A DNA stretch of 64,000 bases from Paracoccus sp. MA (GCF_020990385.1 NZ_CP087598.1:1865001-1929000), one strand, 5' to 3'. Positions 8,728 through 17,827 are shown, counted from the stretch's first letter. Made by a program: numbers and translations. The notes: generated by a model not told the origin, from the letters alone.

Positions 8728-9942
8728 TCAGCCCGCCAGCGCCTTGTTCAGGTATTCGTCGACCTTTTCCAGGTAGCCCATGGTGGTCAGCCATTTCTGG
8801 TCCGGCCCGACCAGCAGCGCCAGGTCCTTGGTCATGTAGCCGTCCTCGACCGCCTGCACGGTGACCTTCTCCAGCGTCTCGGCGAAATTCTTCAGCGCCG
8901 CGTTGTCATCCAGCTTGGCGCGGTGCTTGAGACCGCCGGTCCAGGCGAAGATCGAGGCGATCGAGTTGGTCGAGGTCTGGTTGCCCTTCTGGTGCTCGCG
9001 ATAGTGGCGCGTCACCGTGCCATGCGCGGCCTCGGACTCGACGATCTTCCCGTCCGGCGTCATCAGCACCGAGGTCATCAGGCCCAGCGAGCCGAAGCCC
9101 TGCGCGACGGTGTCCGACTGCACGTCGCCGTCGTAGTTCTTGCAGGCCCAGACATAGCCGCCCGACCATTTCATCGCCGAGGCGACCATGTCGTCGATCA
9201 GGCGATGCTCGTAATGGATGCCCTTCTTCTTGAACTCGGCCTCGAACTCTTCCTCGTAGACCTTCTGGAACAGGTCCTTGAAGCGGCCGTCATAGGCTTT
9301 CAGGATGGTGTTCTTGGTCGAGAGATAGACCGGATAGCCGCGGTTCAGCCCGTAGTTCATCGAGGCGCGGGCGAAGTCGATGATCGACTGGTCGAGATTG
9401 TACATCGCCATGGCGACGCCGGGGCCCGGGGCCTGATAGACCTCGTGCTCGATGGTCTCGCCATCCTCGCCGACGAACTTGATCGTCAGCTTGCCCTTGC
9501 CCGGGAAGCGGAAATCGGTGGCCTTGTACTGGTCGCCGAAGGCGTGGCGGCCGACGACGATGGGCTGGGTCCAGCCGGGGACCAGCCGCGGGACGTTCTT
9601 GCAGATGATCGGCTCGCGGAAGATCACGCCGCCCAGGATGTTGCGGATGGTGCCGTTGGGCGACTTCCACATCTTCTTCAGGCCGAATTCCTCGACGCGG
9701 GCCTCGTCGGGGGTGATGGTGGCGCATTTCACGCCAACGCCGTATTGCTTGATCGCCTCGGCCGCGTCCACGGTGATCTGGTCTTGGGTGCGATCGCGCT
9801 CCTCGATGCCGAGGTCGTAATATTTCAGGTCGATGTCCAGATAGGGAAGGATCAGCTTCTGCTTGATGAAGTCCCAGATGATCCGGGTCATCTCGTCGCC
9901 GTCGAGCTCGACGACGGGGTTCTCTACCTTGATCTTCGACAT
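8728..9942 (-). CDS. icd: NADP-dependent isocitrate dehydrogenase
   Basis: TCA-cycle enzyme converting isocitrate to 2-oxoglutarate and CO2 with NADPH formation. It has 404 residues and is of the eukaryote-like homodimeric type ([23 protein letters not shown]), typical of alphaproteobacteria. Visible motifs are the substrate-binding [12 protein letters not shown], the metal/substrate aspartates in the YDGDVQSD region, and the conserved GLMTSVL...[16 protein letters not shown] block. Start and stop are unambiguous. A perfect 20-bp palindrome lies 67 bases upstream of the start and a clear terminator lies downstream, so this looks like a single-gene transcript. Confidence 0.97.
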   Translation of the reverse strand: MSKIKVENPVVELDGDEMTRIIWDFIKQKLILPYLDIDLKYYDLGIEERDRTQDQITVDAAEAIKQYGVGVKCATITPDEARVEEFGLKKMWKSPNGTIRNILGGVIFREPIICKNVPRLVPGWTQPIVVGRHAFGDQYKATDFRFPGKGKLTIKFVGEDGETIEHEVYQAPGPGVAMAMYNLDQSIIDFARASMNYGLNRGYPVYLSTKNTILKAYDGRFKDLFQKVYEEEFEAEFKKKGIHYEHRLIDDMVASAMKWSGGYVWACKNYDGDVQSDTVAQGFGSLGLMTSVLMTPDGKIVESEAAHGTVTRHYREHQKGNQTSTNSIASIFAWTGGLKHRAKLDDNAALKNFAETLEKVTVQAVEDGYMTKDLALLVGPDQKWLTTMGYLEKVDEYLNKALAG

Positions 9943-10009
9943 GGGTGGTCCCTTCGATTAGGATTCGACTCGGTGGCGCTATAGCGGCATTCAATGCGAA
10001 AGGAAAGCC

Positions 10010-10029
10010 CGGTATGCGATTGCATACCG
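10010..10029. promoter_or_regulatory. Perfect palindrome upstream of icd, possible operator
   Basis: CGGTATGC-GATT-GCATACCG, two exact eight-base arms, in the 88-base gap between icd and the upstream gene. It is flanked by two copies of TCAATGCG (9991 and 10031). No T-run follows on either strand, so an operator is likelier than a terminator. The binding protein is unknown. Confidence 0.45.
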
Positions 10030-10030
10030 A

Positions 10031-10429
10031 TCAATGCGGCCGCTTCGGCAGAAAGGCGCAAAGCAGCAGCGCCACCAGCCCGCAAGCGCTCGCCCGCAGC
10101 GCGAAGGAACTGGTGAAACCTTCGCCCACGCCAAGGAACGAACGGCCAACCGTCAGGCCGACCAGCAGCAGGAAAAGCCAGGGCTGCTCAGCTCGCCGGA
10201 TGCCATGCGGAAAGGACAGCCGCAACGCCAGCAGGCAAAGCAGGACCAGGCCCAGCGCCTCGCCGATGCCGATCACCCGGGCTTCGAGGCGCGAAACGGC
10301 GCGGAAGGCCTCGAAGCCGCTGCCCCGCGCATAATCCCCGGCGATCAGCGCCGCCACCAGCCGCAATCCGTGATCCAGCGCGCCCATCCCCAGCACGCAT
10401 AGCGCAAGCGCGGCCAGCCGTCCGCCCAT
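10031..10429 (-). CDS. Small hydrophobic membrane protein, function unknown
   Basis: 132 residues with about four hydrophobic stretches (LAALALCVLGMGALDHGLRL, GEALGLVLLCLLALRL, PWLFLLLVGLTVG, CGLVALLLCAF). It is therefore probably an integral inner-membrane protein. There is no cysteine-pair, charged-helix or transporter motif I recognise. Its start follows the stop of the tandem-HD gene by a single base, so the two genes are almost certainly co-transcribed. I do not recognise the family. Confidence 0.7.
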   Translation of the reverse strand: MGGRLAALALCVLGMGALDHGLRLVAALIAGDYARGSGFEAFRAVSRLEARVIGIGEALGLVLLCLLALRLSFPHGIRRAEQPWLFLLLVGLTVGRSFLGVGEGFTSSFALRASACGLVALLLCAFLPKRPH

Positions 10430-10430
10430 G

Positions 10431-11555
10431 TCAGCCCCGGAAATAGACCCGCGCGCTTTCGCTGAGCCAGGACCACAGCGTCGGCGCGCCGCGTTCGATG
10501 CGGACCCCGACGCGCTCGACCAGCTGTTCGTAGGTCACGCGGTATTCCACCCAGGTGCCCCCGCCCGAGGCGATGTTCTGCATCACCGGCTGCGCCCGGT
10601 CGAGCGACTTGGCGAAGACCGCGTCGGGGGTCTCGTTCGCCTCGAACTCGGTCCAGAGCACGCGCAACTCCCGGCCTTGCGCCGCCGGCAGCAGGCCGAA
10701 GATCCGCCCGGCGGCGGCCTGTTCGGCGGCCAGCTGCGCCGCGCCGTGATGTGCCGCGCCGCCCTGCGCGTGGATCGGCACGTCGCCGGTATCGATCTCG
10801 ACCAGATCGTGGATCAGCAGCATGCGGATCACCCGGCCGATCTCGACGCCCTCGCCGGCATGGGACGCCATGACCAGCGCGTAAAGCGCGAGGTGCCAGC
10901 TGTGCTCGGCGCTGTTCTCGCGCCGCGAACGGTCGCAGAGCAGGCTGGCGCGCAGCACCGATTTCAGCCGGTCCGCCTCGGCCAGGAAGGCCAGGCGCTG
11001 CGCCAGTTCCCCCTGCGGCGCGCGGCCATCCAGCAGGGCCTGCGCGGCCTGCATCGCCTCGGGCCATTCCGACCACAGCCGCCGGGCGCGGCCCGATGTC
11101 ATGTTGTCGCGGACGATGGCGACGTGATCGGCCAGCGGCTCGGGCGCGCAAAGCACCTGGAACAGCGGCTGTATGTGGTCCATGCGCTTGGCCATGCGGG
11201 CATCCGGGCTCTCGCCGGCCTCGAACTCCCGCCACAAGGCCAGCAGCGCCTCGCCGCCGGGCAGCATGCCGAACAGCCGGCGCGCGGCGGCTTCCTCGGC
11301 CGCCTGCACGGCGGCCGCGTCATGGGCCAGATGAATCGGATGGTCGCCGCAATCGATCTCGACCAGGTCGTGCAGCAGCAGCATGGCGATGGCGCGGTCC
11401 GAGGCGCCGAAGACCAGCGCGTAAAGCGCGACGTGCCAGCTGTGCTCGGCGCTGTTTTCCGGCCGCGACAAGTCCATCAGCACATTCGCCCGCTCGACGG
11501 ATTTCAGCCGGTCGGCCTCGGTCAGGAAAGCGAATTGCAGGGTCAGGTCGGTCAT
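10431..11555 (-). CDS. Tandem HD-domain protein, YfbR-like
   Basis: 374 residues made of two consecutive HD metal-phosphohydrolase domains of the HD_3/YfbR type. Members of that family include 5'-deoxynucleotidases. Domain 1 covers about 8-175 and domain 2 about 188-372. Both carry the same signature: LAFLxEADRLKSV, then ENSAEHSWHxALYALV (His38 and His218), then the HD pair in LLxHDLVEID (His62-Asp63 and His249-Asp250), then a conserved FExxExPDAxxAK. All expected metal ligands are present in both halves. Single-domain relatives are about 190 residues, so this is an internal duplication. The likely activity is on nucleoside monophosphates, but that is inferred from the family. Confidence 0.85.
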   Translation of the reverse strand: MTDLTLQFAFLTEADRLKSVERANVLMDLSRPENSAEHSWHVALYALVFGASDRAIAMLLLHDLVEIDCGDHPIHLAHDAAAVQAAEEAAARRLFGMLPGGEALLALWREFEAGESPDARMAKRMDHIQPLFQVLCAPEPLADHVAIVRDNMTSGRARRLWSEWPEAMQAAQALLDGRAPQGELAQRLAFLAEADRLKSVLRASLLCDRSRRENSAEHSWHLALYALVMASHAGEGVEIGRVIRMLLIHDLVEIDTGDVPIHAQGGAAHHGAAQLAAEQAAAGRIFGLLPAAQGRELRVLWTEFEANETPDAVFAKSLDRAQPVMQNIASGGGTWVEYRVTYEQLVERVGVRIERGAPTLWSWLSESARVYFRG

Positions 11556-11592
11556 GTCGAATGTTCGGGGCCGGCATTGCCGGCCTCGTTTC

Positions 11593-12252
11593 CTAGCGCG
11601 TGTTCTCGGTCAGGCGGCGGCGCACATAGGCCTGCACCGTGTCGATCATCGGCTTCATATGCACCTCGTCGTCGCGGAAGAAGTGGTCCGCGCCCTCGAT
11701 CTCCTCATGGGTGATGGTGATGCCCTTCTGCTCGCGCAGCTTGGCGACCAGCGCATGGGTGTCCTTGGGCGGCGCCACCCGGTCGGCGGTGCCGTTGATG
11801 ATCAGCCCCGAGGACGGGCAAGGCGCAAGGAACGAGAAATCATACATGTTCGCCGGCGGCGCGACCGAGATGAAGCCGGTGATCTCGGGCCGCCGCATCA
11901 GGAGCTGCATGCCGATCCAGGCGCCGAAGCTGAAGCCCGCCACCCAGCAATGCTTGGAGTTCGGGTTCATCGCCTGCAGGTAGTCCAGCGCCGAGGCGGC
12001 GTCCGACAGCTCGCCGATGCCCTGGTCGAATTCGCCCTGGCTGCGGCCGACGCCGCGGAAGTTGAACCGCATGACGGTGAAGCCCATGCGGTGGAAGGCG
12101 TAGTGCAAATTGTAAACGACCCGGTTGTTCATCGTGCCGCCATATTGCGGATGCGGGTGCAGGATGATGGCGATGGGGGCGTCGGGCGCGGCTTGCGCGT
12201 GATAGCGCCCTTCGAGACGACCTTCGGGACCGGGGAAAATCAGTTCGGGCAT
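11593..12252 (-). CDS. Alpha/beta hydrolase
   Basis: 219-residue alpha/beta-hydrolase of the small cytosolic type often annotated as a conserved alphaproteobacterial hydrolase. The nucleophile elbow is GFSFGAW with Ser108. Asp157 (INGTADRVAP) and His190 (EGADHFF) complete the probable triad. HPHPQYGGTMNN near residue 33 forms the oxyanion loop. I chose the start at 12252 (MPELIFPGPEGRLEG) because the upstream extension lacks family character. The substrate is unknown. It lies 37 bases upstream of the HD gene on the same strand. Confidence 0.88.
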   Translation of the reverse strand: MPELIFPGPEGRLEGRYHAQAAPDAPIAIILHPHPQYGGTMNNRVVYNLHYAFHRMGFTVMRFNFRGVGRSQGEFDQGIGELSDAASALDYLQAMNPNSKHCWVAGFSFGAWIGMQLLMRRPEITGFISVAPPANMYDFSFLAPCPSSGLIINGTADRVAPPKDTHALVAKLREQKGITITHEEIEGADHFFRDDEVHMKPMIDTVQAYVRRRLTENTR

Positions 12253-12418
12253 GGGCTTCCTTTGAAACTCGGGTTCCTTGACCCAGTGGCGTCGCGGCTC
12301 TAGATCGTCAATCTGGGAAGCGCGCCCGACATAGGCAAGACGCATTCAAGGACGGCGCCGGGGGAATTAGCCCCTGGCTCGCGCGTCGTCAATGGTTTGC
12401 GGCGGGAGGAGAGGCAAG

Positions 12419-12877
12419 ATGAAACTGTCCACCAAGGGACGTTACGCGATGGTCGCCCTGGTCGATCTGGCCATCGCCAAGGGCGACGAGCTGACCTCGC
12501 TGGCCGAGATCTCCAAGCGGCAGGACATCTCGCTGCCCTATCTGGAGCAGCTTTTCGTGCGGCTGCGCCGCGCCGGGCTGGTCGATTCCGTACGGGGACC
12601 GGGCGGCGGCTACCGGCTGGCCAAGGCGCCCGAGACGATCCGCGTGGCCGATGTGCTGGAAGCGGTGGACGAAACCGTCAGCGCGCTGCATGTCGGCGCC
12701 GGCGCCTCGGGCGGGGTCTCGGGCTCGCGCGCGCAGACGCTGTCGAACCGGCTGTGGGAGAGCCTCTCGGCGCATGTCTACGTGTTCCTGCACAATCATA
12801 CGCTGGCGGACGTGGCAAGGAACCAGCTGCTGCCCTGCCCCGCCCTGCCCAAGATCCTCTCGATCGTGGACGACTAG
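12419..12877 (+). CDS. Rrf2-family transcriptional regulator, IscR-like with a single cysteine
   Basis: 152-residue winged-helix regulator beginning MKLSTKGRYAMVALVDLA behind a strong GGAGGAGAGG ribosome site. The N-terminal helix-turn-helix and wing (PYLEQLFVRLRRAGLV, RGPGGGYRL) are typical of IscR. The segment that holds the three [2Fe-2S] cysteines in enterobacterial IscR here reads VSALHVGAGASGGVSGS with none. The only cysteine is Cys140 in LLPCPALPK. A single-cysteine IscR has been described in Rhodobacter sphaeroides, so iron-sulfur sensing remains possible. It is not beside suf/isc genes here; a Gfo/Idh oxidoreductase starts 3 bases after its stop. Confidence 0.85.
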   Translation: MKLSTKGRYAMVALVDLAIAKGDELTSLAEISKRQDISLPYLEQLFVRLRRAGLVDSVRGPGGGYRLAKAPETIRVADVLEAVDETVSALHVGAGASGGVSGSRAQTLSNRLWESLSAHVYVFLHNHTLADVARNQLLPCPALPKILSIVDD

Positions 12878-12880
12878 GCC

Positions 12881-13906
12881 ATGCGGGTCCTGGTCGCCGG
12901 TCTGGGCAATATGGGGCGCAGCCATGCTCTGGCCTGGCTGAAGCAGCCGGGGGCCGAGGTCATCGGTCTGGTCAACCGCTCGCCGGTCGATCTGCCCCCC
13001 GAGCTTTCGGCGATTCCGCAAAGCCAGGATTTCCACGAGGCGCTGCAGCGCCTTCGCCCCGACGTTGCGGTGATCGCCACCTATTCCGACAGCCATGCCG
13101 AATATGCCATCGCCGCGCTGCGCGCCGGCGCGCATGTCTTCGTCGAAAAGCCGCTGGCCACCACGGTCGAGGACGCCCGCCGCGTGGTCGAATGCGCCGG
13201 TGAGACCGGCCGCAAGCTGGTCGTCGGCTACATCCTGCGCCACCATCCCAGCTGGCAGCGCCTGATCGCCGAGGCGCGCGCGCTGGGCGGGCCCTATGTG
13301 TTCCGGTTGAACCTGAACCAGCAAAGCTCGGGCCCGACCTGGCAGGTGCACAAGGCGCTGATGCACACCACGCCGCCCATCGTCGATTGCGGCGTGCATT
13401 ACGTCGATGTCATGTGCCAGATCACCGACGCGCCCCCGGTCGAGGTGCGCGGCATGGGCCTGCGCCTTTCGGACGAGATCGCGGCCGAGATGTATAACTA
13501 CGGCCATTTCCAGGTGATCTTCCAGGACGGCTCGCTGGGCTGGTACGAGGCCGGCTGGGGGCCGATGATGTCCGACACCGCCTTCTTCGTGAAGGACGTG
13601 GTCAGCCCCCGCGGCGCCGTCAGCATCCGCATGCCCGAGGACGCGCGCTCGGACGATATCGACACCCATACCCGGACCGCCACCCTGCGGCTGCATCGCG
13701 TCGGAGAGCCGGATCAGGATCTCTCGATGCGGGACGAACCCGGCCATCAGGAGCTTTGCGACGCCGAGGCCGCCTTCATGGCGCGCGCCATCGCCGGGGA
13801 CATGGATCTGGACCGCCACATGCGCGACGCGGTTTCCTCGCTGGCCGTCTGCCTGGCCGCCGACGAATCCGTCCGCACCGGCCAGCCGGTGCGATTGCGC
13901 ATCTGA
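12881..13906 (+). CDS. Gfo/Idh/MocA family oxidoreductase
   Basis: 341-residue NAD(P)-dependent dehydrogenase of the glucose-fructose oxidoreductase/inositol dehydrogenase family. The Rossmann motif GLGNMG is at residues 7-12, the catalytic EKP at 89-91 (VFVEKPLATT), and the C-terminal alpha/beta domain carries DCGVHYVDVMCQI. The substrate, probably a sugar or cyclitol, cannot be told from sequence. It is separated from the Rrf2 gene by three bases, so it is translated from the same message and may be under that regulator's control. Confidence 0.88.
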   Translation: MRVLVAGLGNMGRSHALAWLKQPGAEVIGLVNRSPVDLPPELSAIPQSQDFHEALQRLRPDVAVIATYSDSHAEYAIAALRAGAHVFVEKPLATTVEDARRVVECAGETGRKLVVGYILRHHPSWQRLIAEARALGGPYVFRLNLNQQSSGPTWQVHKALMHTTPPIVDCGVHYVDVMCQITDAPPVEVRGMGLRLSDEIAAEMYNYGHFQVIFQDGSLGWYEAGWGPMMSDTAFFVKDVVSPRGAVSIRMPEDARSDDIDTHTRTATLRLHRVGEPDQDLSMRDEPGHQELCDAEAAFMARAIAGDMDLDRHMRDAVSSLAVCLAADESVRTGQPVRLRI

Positions 13907-14025
13907 TCCCCGGACCGCGGCCGCCGTCACGCCCCTGTCACGCTTCCTTGCGAAATGCGGGACATGGCCCTAAATGAGCCCTTCGTTTCCCGCTTTCACG
14001 GTCGCAAGACCAAAGGACCCGCGCC

Positions 14026-15132
14026 ATGTCCGACCTGCAGACGCCCTATTACCTGATCGACCTCGCCAAGCTGCGGGTGAACATGGAGCGAATCCGCTAT
14101 CTGCGCGAACGCTCGGGGGCGAAATGCCTGCTGGCGCTGAAATGCTTTGCCACCTGGTCGGCCTTCGACTTCATGCGCGACTTCATGGACGGCACCACCT
14201 CGTCCTCGCTGTTCGAGCTGCGGCTGGGGCATGAGGAATTCGGCAAGGAGACCCATGCCTATTCCGTCGCATGGGCCGATCACGAGATCGACGAGGCGCT
14301 GGGTTACGCCGACAAGATCATCTTCAACAGCCTCGGCCAGCTTGACCGCTATGGCGCGCGGGCCAAGGCGCGCGGCATCGCCATGGGGCTGCGGCTGAAC
14401 CCGCGCTTTTCCACCTCGGGCTTCGACCTGGCCGACCCGGCCCGGCCCTTCTCGCGCCTGGGCGAATGGGATCTGAACCGGCTTGAGGCGGCGCTTGACC
14501 GCATCTCGGGCGTGATGATCCATTACAATTGCGAAAATGCCGATTTCGAGCTGTTCGACGCGCAGCTCGACCGGATCGAGGCGGAGTTCGGCGGCTTCCT
14601 GGAAAAGCTCGACTGGGTCTCGCTGGGCGGCGGCATCCACTTCACCGGCGAGGGCTATCCGCTGGACAAGCTCGCCGACCGGCTCAGGGCGTTCTCGGAA
14701 AAGTTCGGCGTGCAGGTTTTCCTGGAGCCGGGCGAGGCCAGCATCACCCGCTCGACCTCGCTGGAGGTGACGGTGCTGGACACCATCCACCACGGCAAGG
14801 ACGTGGCCATCGTGGACAGCAGCATCGAGGCGCATATGCTCGACCTGCTGATCTATCGCGAGACGGCGAAGCTGCCGCAGGAGGGCGAGCATCCCTGGCA
14901 GATCGCCGGCAAAACCTGCCTGGCCGGCGACATCTTCGGCGAGGGCCGCTTCCCCGCCCCGCTGAAGGTCGGCGACCGGATCAGCATCGCCGATGCCGGC
15001 GGCTACACCATGGTCAAGAAAAACTGGTTCAACGGCGTTCCCATGCCCGCTATCGCCATCAAGGCCGAGGACGGAACGATCCGCGAGGTTCGCCGGTTCA
15101 CCTACGACGACTACAAAGCCAGCCTGTCCTGA
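14026..15132 (+). CDS. nspC: Carboxynorspermidine decarboxylase
   Basis: PLP-dependent decarboxylase of the alanine-racemase fold (368 residues). It converts carboxy(nor)spermidine to (nor)spermidine, the final step of the aspartate-semialdehyde polyamine route. The PLP lysine is Lys39 in LLALKCFATW. The glycine-rich phosphate loop is WVSLGGGIHF. The catalytic cysteine lies in GKTCLAGDIFGEG near residue 300. AAAGGA precedes the ATG. The partner dehydrogenase follows 48 bases downstream, so the two form a biosynthetic pair. Confidence 0.94.
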   Translation: MSDLQTPYYLIDLAKLRVNMERIRYLRERSGAKCLLALKCFATWSAFDFMRDFMDGTTSSSLFELRLGHEEFGKETHAYSVAWADHEIDEALGYADKIIFNSLGQLDRYGARAKARGIAMGLRLNPRFSTSGFDLADPARPFSRLGEWDLNRLEAALDRISGVMIHYNCENADFELFDAQLDRIEAEFGGFLEKLDWVSLGGGIHFTGEGYPLDKLADRLRAFSEKFGVQVFLEPGEASITRSTSLEVTVLDTIHHGKDVAIVDSSIEAHMLDLLIYRETAKLPQEGEHPWQIAGKTCLAGDIFGEGRFPAPLKVGDRISIADAGGYTMVKKNWFNGVPMPAIAIKAEDGTIREVRRFTYDDYKASLS

Positions 15133-15180
15133 CCAGGCGCAAGCCATCCCCTTTCCTTAGCCCCCGAAAAGGAGACTGAA

Positions 15181-16404
15181 TTGGCCAAGAACGTGCTCAT
15201 CATCGGCGCCGGCGGCGTCGCCCAGGTGGTCGCGCATAAGGTGGCGCAGAATGCCAAGGAATTCGGAACGCTGCATATCGCCAGCCGAACCGTGTCCAAG
15301 GCCGAGAAGATCATCGCGAGCATTCGTGAGAAAGGCCATTCGGTCGCATTCGCCGCCCATCCGCTGGACGCGATGGACAGCAAGGCGGTGGCCGAACTGA
15401 TCCGCCAGATCGACGCCGGCATCGTGATCAACGTCGGCTCGGCCTTCGTCAACATGACCGTCCTGCAAGGCTGCATCGAGACCGGCGCGGCCTATATCGA
15501 CACGGCCATCCACGAGGACCCCGCCAAGGTCTGCGAGACGCCGCCCTGGTATGCGAACTACGAATGGAAGCGCCGCGAGGATTGCGAGAAGGCCGGCGTC
15601 ACCGCCATCTTGGGCGCGGGCTTCGATCCGGGCGTGGTCAACGCCTATGCCCGGCTGGCCGAGGACGAATATTTCGACAAGATCGACTCGATCGACATCG
15701 TGGACATCAATGCCGGCTCCCACGGCCGCTATTTCGCCACCAATTTCGACCCTGAGATCAATTTCCGCGAATTCACCGGCACGGTCTATTCCTGGCAGGG
15801 CGGCGAATGGCGCACCAACAAGATGTTCGAGGTGGGCCGCGAATGGGACCTGCCCGTCGTCGGCAAGCGCACCGCCTATCTGTCCGGCCATGACGAGGTG
15901 CACAGCCTCTCGGCCCGCTACAAGGACGCCGACGTGCGCTTCTGGATGGGCTTCGGCGAGCATTACATCAATGTCTTCACCGTGCTGAAGAACCTCGGCC
16001 TGCTTTCCGAGCAGCCGGTCAGGACCGCCGAGGGGCTGGAGGTCGTGCCGCTGAAGGTGGTCAAGGCGGTGCTGCCCGACCCCGCGAGCCTCGCGCCCGA
16101 TTACGAGGGCAAGACCTGCATCGGCGATCTGGTCAAGGGCACGCTGGACGGCAAGCCGGGCGAGGTCTTCATCTACAACGTCGCCGACCACAAGGACGCC
16201 TATAACGAGGTCGGCAGCCAGGGCATCAGCTACACGGCGGGCGTGCCCCCGGTTGCGGCGGCGATCCTGGTCGCGCGCGGCACCTGGGACGTCAAGAAGA
16301 TGGCCAATGTCGAGGATCTGCCCGCCCGGCCCTTCCTTGAAGTGCTGGGCGAACTGGGCCTGCCCACCCGCGTCATCGACGCCTCGGGCGATCATCCGCT
16401 GTAA
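15181..16404 (+). CDS. Carboxynorspermidine dehydrogenase (saccharopine dehydrogenase family)
   Basis: 407-residue saccharopine-dehydrogenase-like enzyme. It condenses a diamine (putrescine or diaminopropane) with aspartate semialdehyde and reduces the Schiff base with NADPH. The Rossmann motif IIGAGGVAQVV is near residues 6-16. The conserved GFDPGVVNAYARLA and GSHGRYFATNFDPEINFREF blocks identify the carboxy(nor)spermidine dehydrogenase subgroup. The start is TTG, supported by AGGAGA eight bases upstream and by the MAKNVLIIGAGGV N-terminus. It acts with nspC immediately upstream. A GC-rich hairpin follows the stop. Confidence 0.93.
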   Translation: MAKNVLIIGAGGVAQVVAHKVAQNAKEFGTLHIASRTVSKAEKIIASIREKGHSVAFAAHPLDAMDSKAVAELIRQIDAGIVINVGSAFVNMTVLQGCIETGAAYIDTAIHEDPAKVCETPPWYANYEWKRREDCEKAGVTAILGAGFDPGVVNAYARLAEDEYFDKIDSIDIVDINAGSHGRYFATNFDPEINFREFTGTVYSWQGGEWRTNKMFEVGREWDLPVVGKRTAYLSGHDEVHSLSARYKDADVRFWMGFGEHYINVFTVLKNLGLLSEQPVRTAEGLEVVPLKVVKAVLPDPASLAPDYEGKTCIGDLVKGTLDGKPGEVFIYNVADHKDAYNEVGSQGISYTAGVPPVAAAILVARGTWDVKKMANVEDLPARPFLEVLGELGLPTRVIDASGDHPL

Positions 16405-16428
16405 GCGGCCCGCCCGCTTGCCGAAAAC

Positions 16429-16456
16429 GCCCGCGGCGGGGAACCCGGCCGCGGGC
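16429..16456 (+). terminator. Probable terminator of the polyamine operon
   Basis: Eight-base-pair GC stem (gcccgcgg / ccgcgggc), then a T-rich stretch, 25 bases after the dehydrogenase stop and before the exporter gene. Confidence 0.55.
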
Positions 16457-16492
16457 TTCGCGTTTCCCTCGCGCGGAACGGGGGAGGGTCGG

Positions 16493-17827
16493 ATGCCGCC
16501 AGATCAGCAACGCAGCAGCCACATGTTTCCCTTTTCCCCGCCTTCGGACAAGGGCGTGGCCAAGGTCGCCAACTGGGCGGTGATCGGCATCTTCGTCATC
16601 CTGCTGTTCAGCTTCTTCGCGCAGGCCCGCAGCTTCCTGATGCCGGTGACGCTGGCGATCCTGCTGTTCTTCGTCTTCATCCCCTTCCGCCGGCTGATGG
16701 AGCGGCTGGGCATCGGCGCCGTGGTCACCGCCGCCATCGTCTCGTTGGGACTGGTGGTGGCCGTGGTGCTGATCGGCTTCATCATCTCGGGGCCCGCCAA
16801 CCGGCTGATCGAGAACGCGCCGCAGATATCCGAGCGGCTGGAGCAGCGGTTCACCGAATTGCGCAGCAATTTCCGCGGCATCGAGCGCGCGGCCGAGAAG
16901 ATCGACGAGATCGCCGGCGGTGGTGCGTCCCCACCCGATCCCGCCCCCGCCTCCGGCGAGACGCCGCCCGATGCGACGCTGACCGGCACCCTGAGCACGG
17001 TGCCCGCCCCCGGCGCCCCGCAGACGCCCGACCAGCAGATCCAGGTCGAGGTGAACGCCACGCCGCCATCCTCGACCCTGGCCAGCGTGCTGGACCTCGG
17101 CCCCGCCTTCGTCGGCCAGATCATCTTCACGCTGTTCTTGCTGTTCTTCCTGATCTCCTCGGGCGACCTGCTTTACCTGAAGATCGTGCAGAGCTTTGAT
17201 TCCATGCGCGAAAAGCGCGCCGCCTACCTGGCGCTGCGCGAGATCGAGGACAGCCTGGGCACCTATCTGGGGGCGATCACCCTGATCAATGCCTGCCTGG
17301 GACTGGCCATCGGGCTGGCCATGTGGGCCTGGGGCATGCCCAGCCCGGTGCTGTTCGGGCTGGCGGCATTCCTGCTGAATTTCATCCCCTATCTGGGTTC
17401 GGTCACCGGCATCATCATCGCCACCCTGGTCGGCCTGTTCGTCTTTGACGGCCTGTTCGCGCCCCTGATGGTGGGGCTGACCTATCTGGCGATCACCGCG
17501 CTGGAGGGGCAGTTGATCACCCCCTATTTCGTCTCGCGCCGGTTGCAGCTCAATACGGTGGTGGTGTTCCTGACCGTGGCGCTCTGGGCCTGGCTCTGGT
17601 CGGTGCTGGGCATGATCGTGGCCGTGCCGCTGCTGGTGGTGATGCGGGTGCTGGCCGACCACATTCCCGGCCTGCAGAAATTCGGCAATTTCCTGGCCGG
17701 CGAGGACCCGCCCGCGCTGGAGGACGAGGATGAGGAAGAGCCGCGCGAACTGGTCGAGGCCGGCGACGAGGCGGAGGATGCCGCCGCGGCTTCGGCGGCG
17801 ACCATGGTGCTGGCCACCAAGGATTGA
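16493..17827 (+). CDS. AI-2E family transporter
   Basis: 444-residue membrane protein of the AI-2E (TqsA/PerM) family. Two early helices (WAVIGIFVILLFSFF, VTLAILLFFVFIPF) and a third at VSLGLVVAVVLIGFII precede a soluble section. The C-terminal helices carry the family-typical FLLNFIPYLGS. The soluble section contains a Pro/Ala-rich insertion at about residues 145-185 and the C-terminus has a long acidic tail. The start at 16493 follows a GGGGAGGG ribosome site; Met at 16523 is an alternative. Members export signals, ions or small solutes; the cargo is not predictable here. Placement after polyamine genes is suggestive only. Confidence 0.88.
   Translation: MPPDQQRSSHMFPFSPPSDKGVAKVANWAVIGIFVILLFSFFAQARSFLMPVTLAILLFFVFIPFRRLMERLGIGAVVTAAIVSLGLVVAVVLIGFIISGPANRLIENAPQISERLEQRFTELRSNFRGIERAAEKIDEIAGGGASPPDPAPASGETPPDATLTGTLSTVPAPGAPQTPDQQIQVEVNATPPSSTLASVLDLGPAFVGQIIFTLFLLFFLISSGDLLYLKIVQSFDSMREKRAAYLALREIEDSLGTYLGAITLINACLGLAIGLAMWAWGMPSPVLFGLAAFLLNFIPYLGSVTGIIIATLVGLFVFDGLFAPLMVGLTYLAITALEGQLITPYFVSRRLQLNTVVVFLTVALWAWLWSVLGMIVAVPLLVVMRVLADHIPGLQKFGNFLAGEDPPALEDEDEEEPRELVEAGDEAEDAAAASAATMVLATKD

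Noticed and set aside
12389..13930. Long minus-strand frame opposite the Rrf2 and oxidoreductase genes
   Set aside because: Shadow frame; both plus-strand genes have family motifs and ribosome sites.
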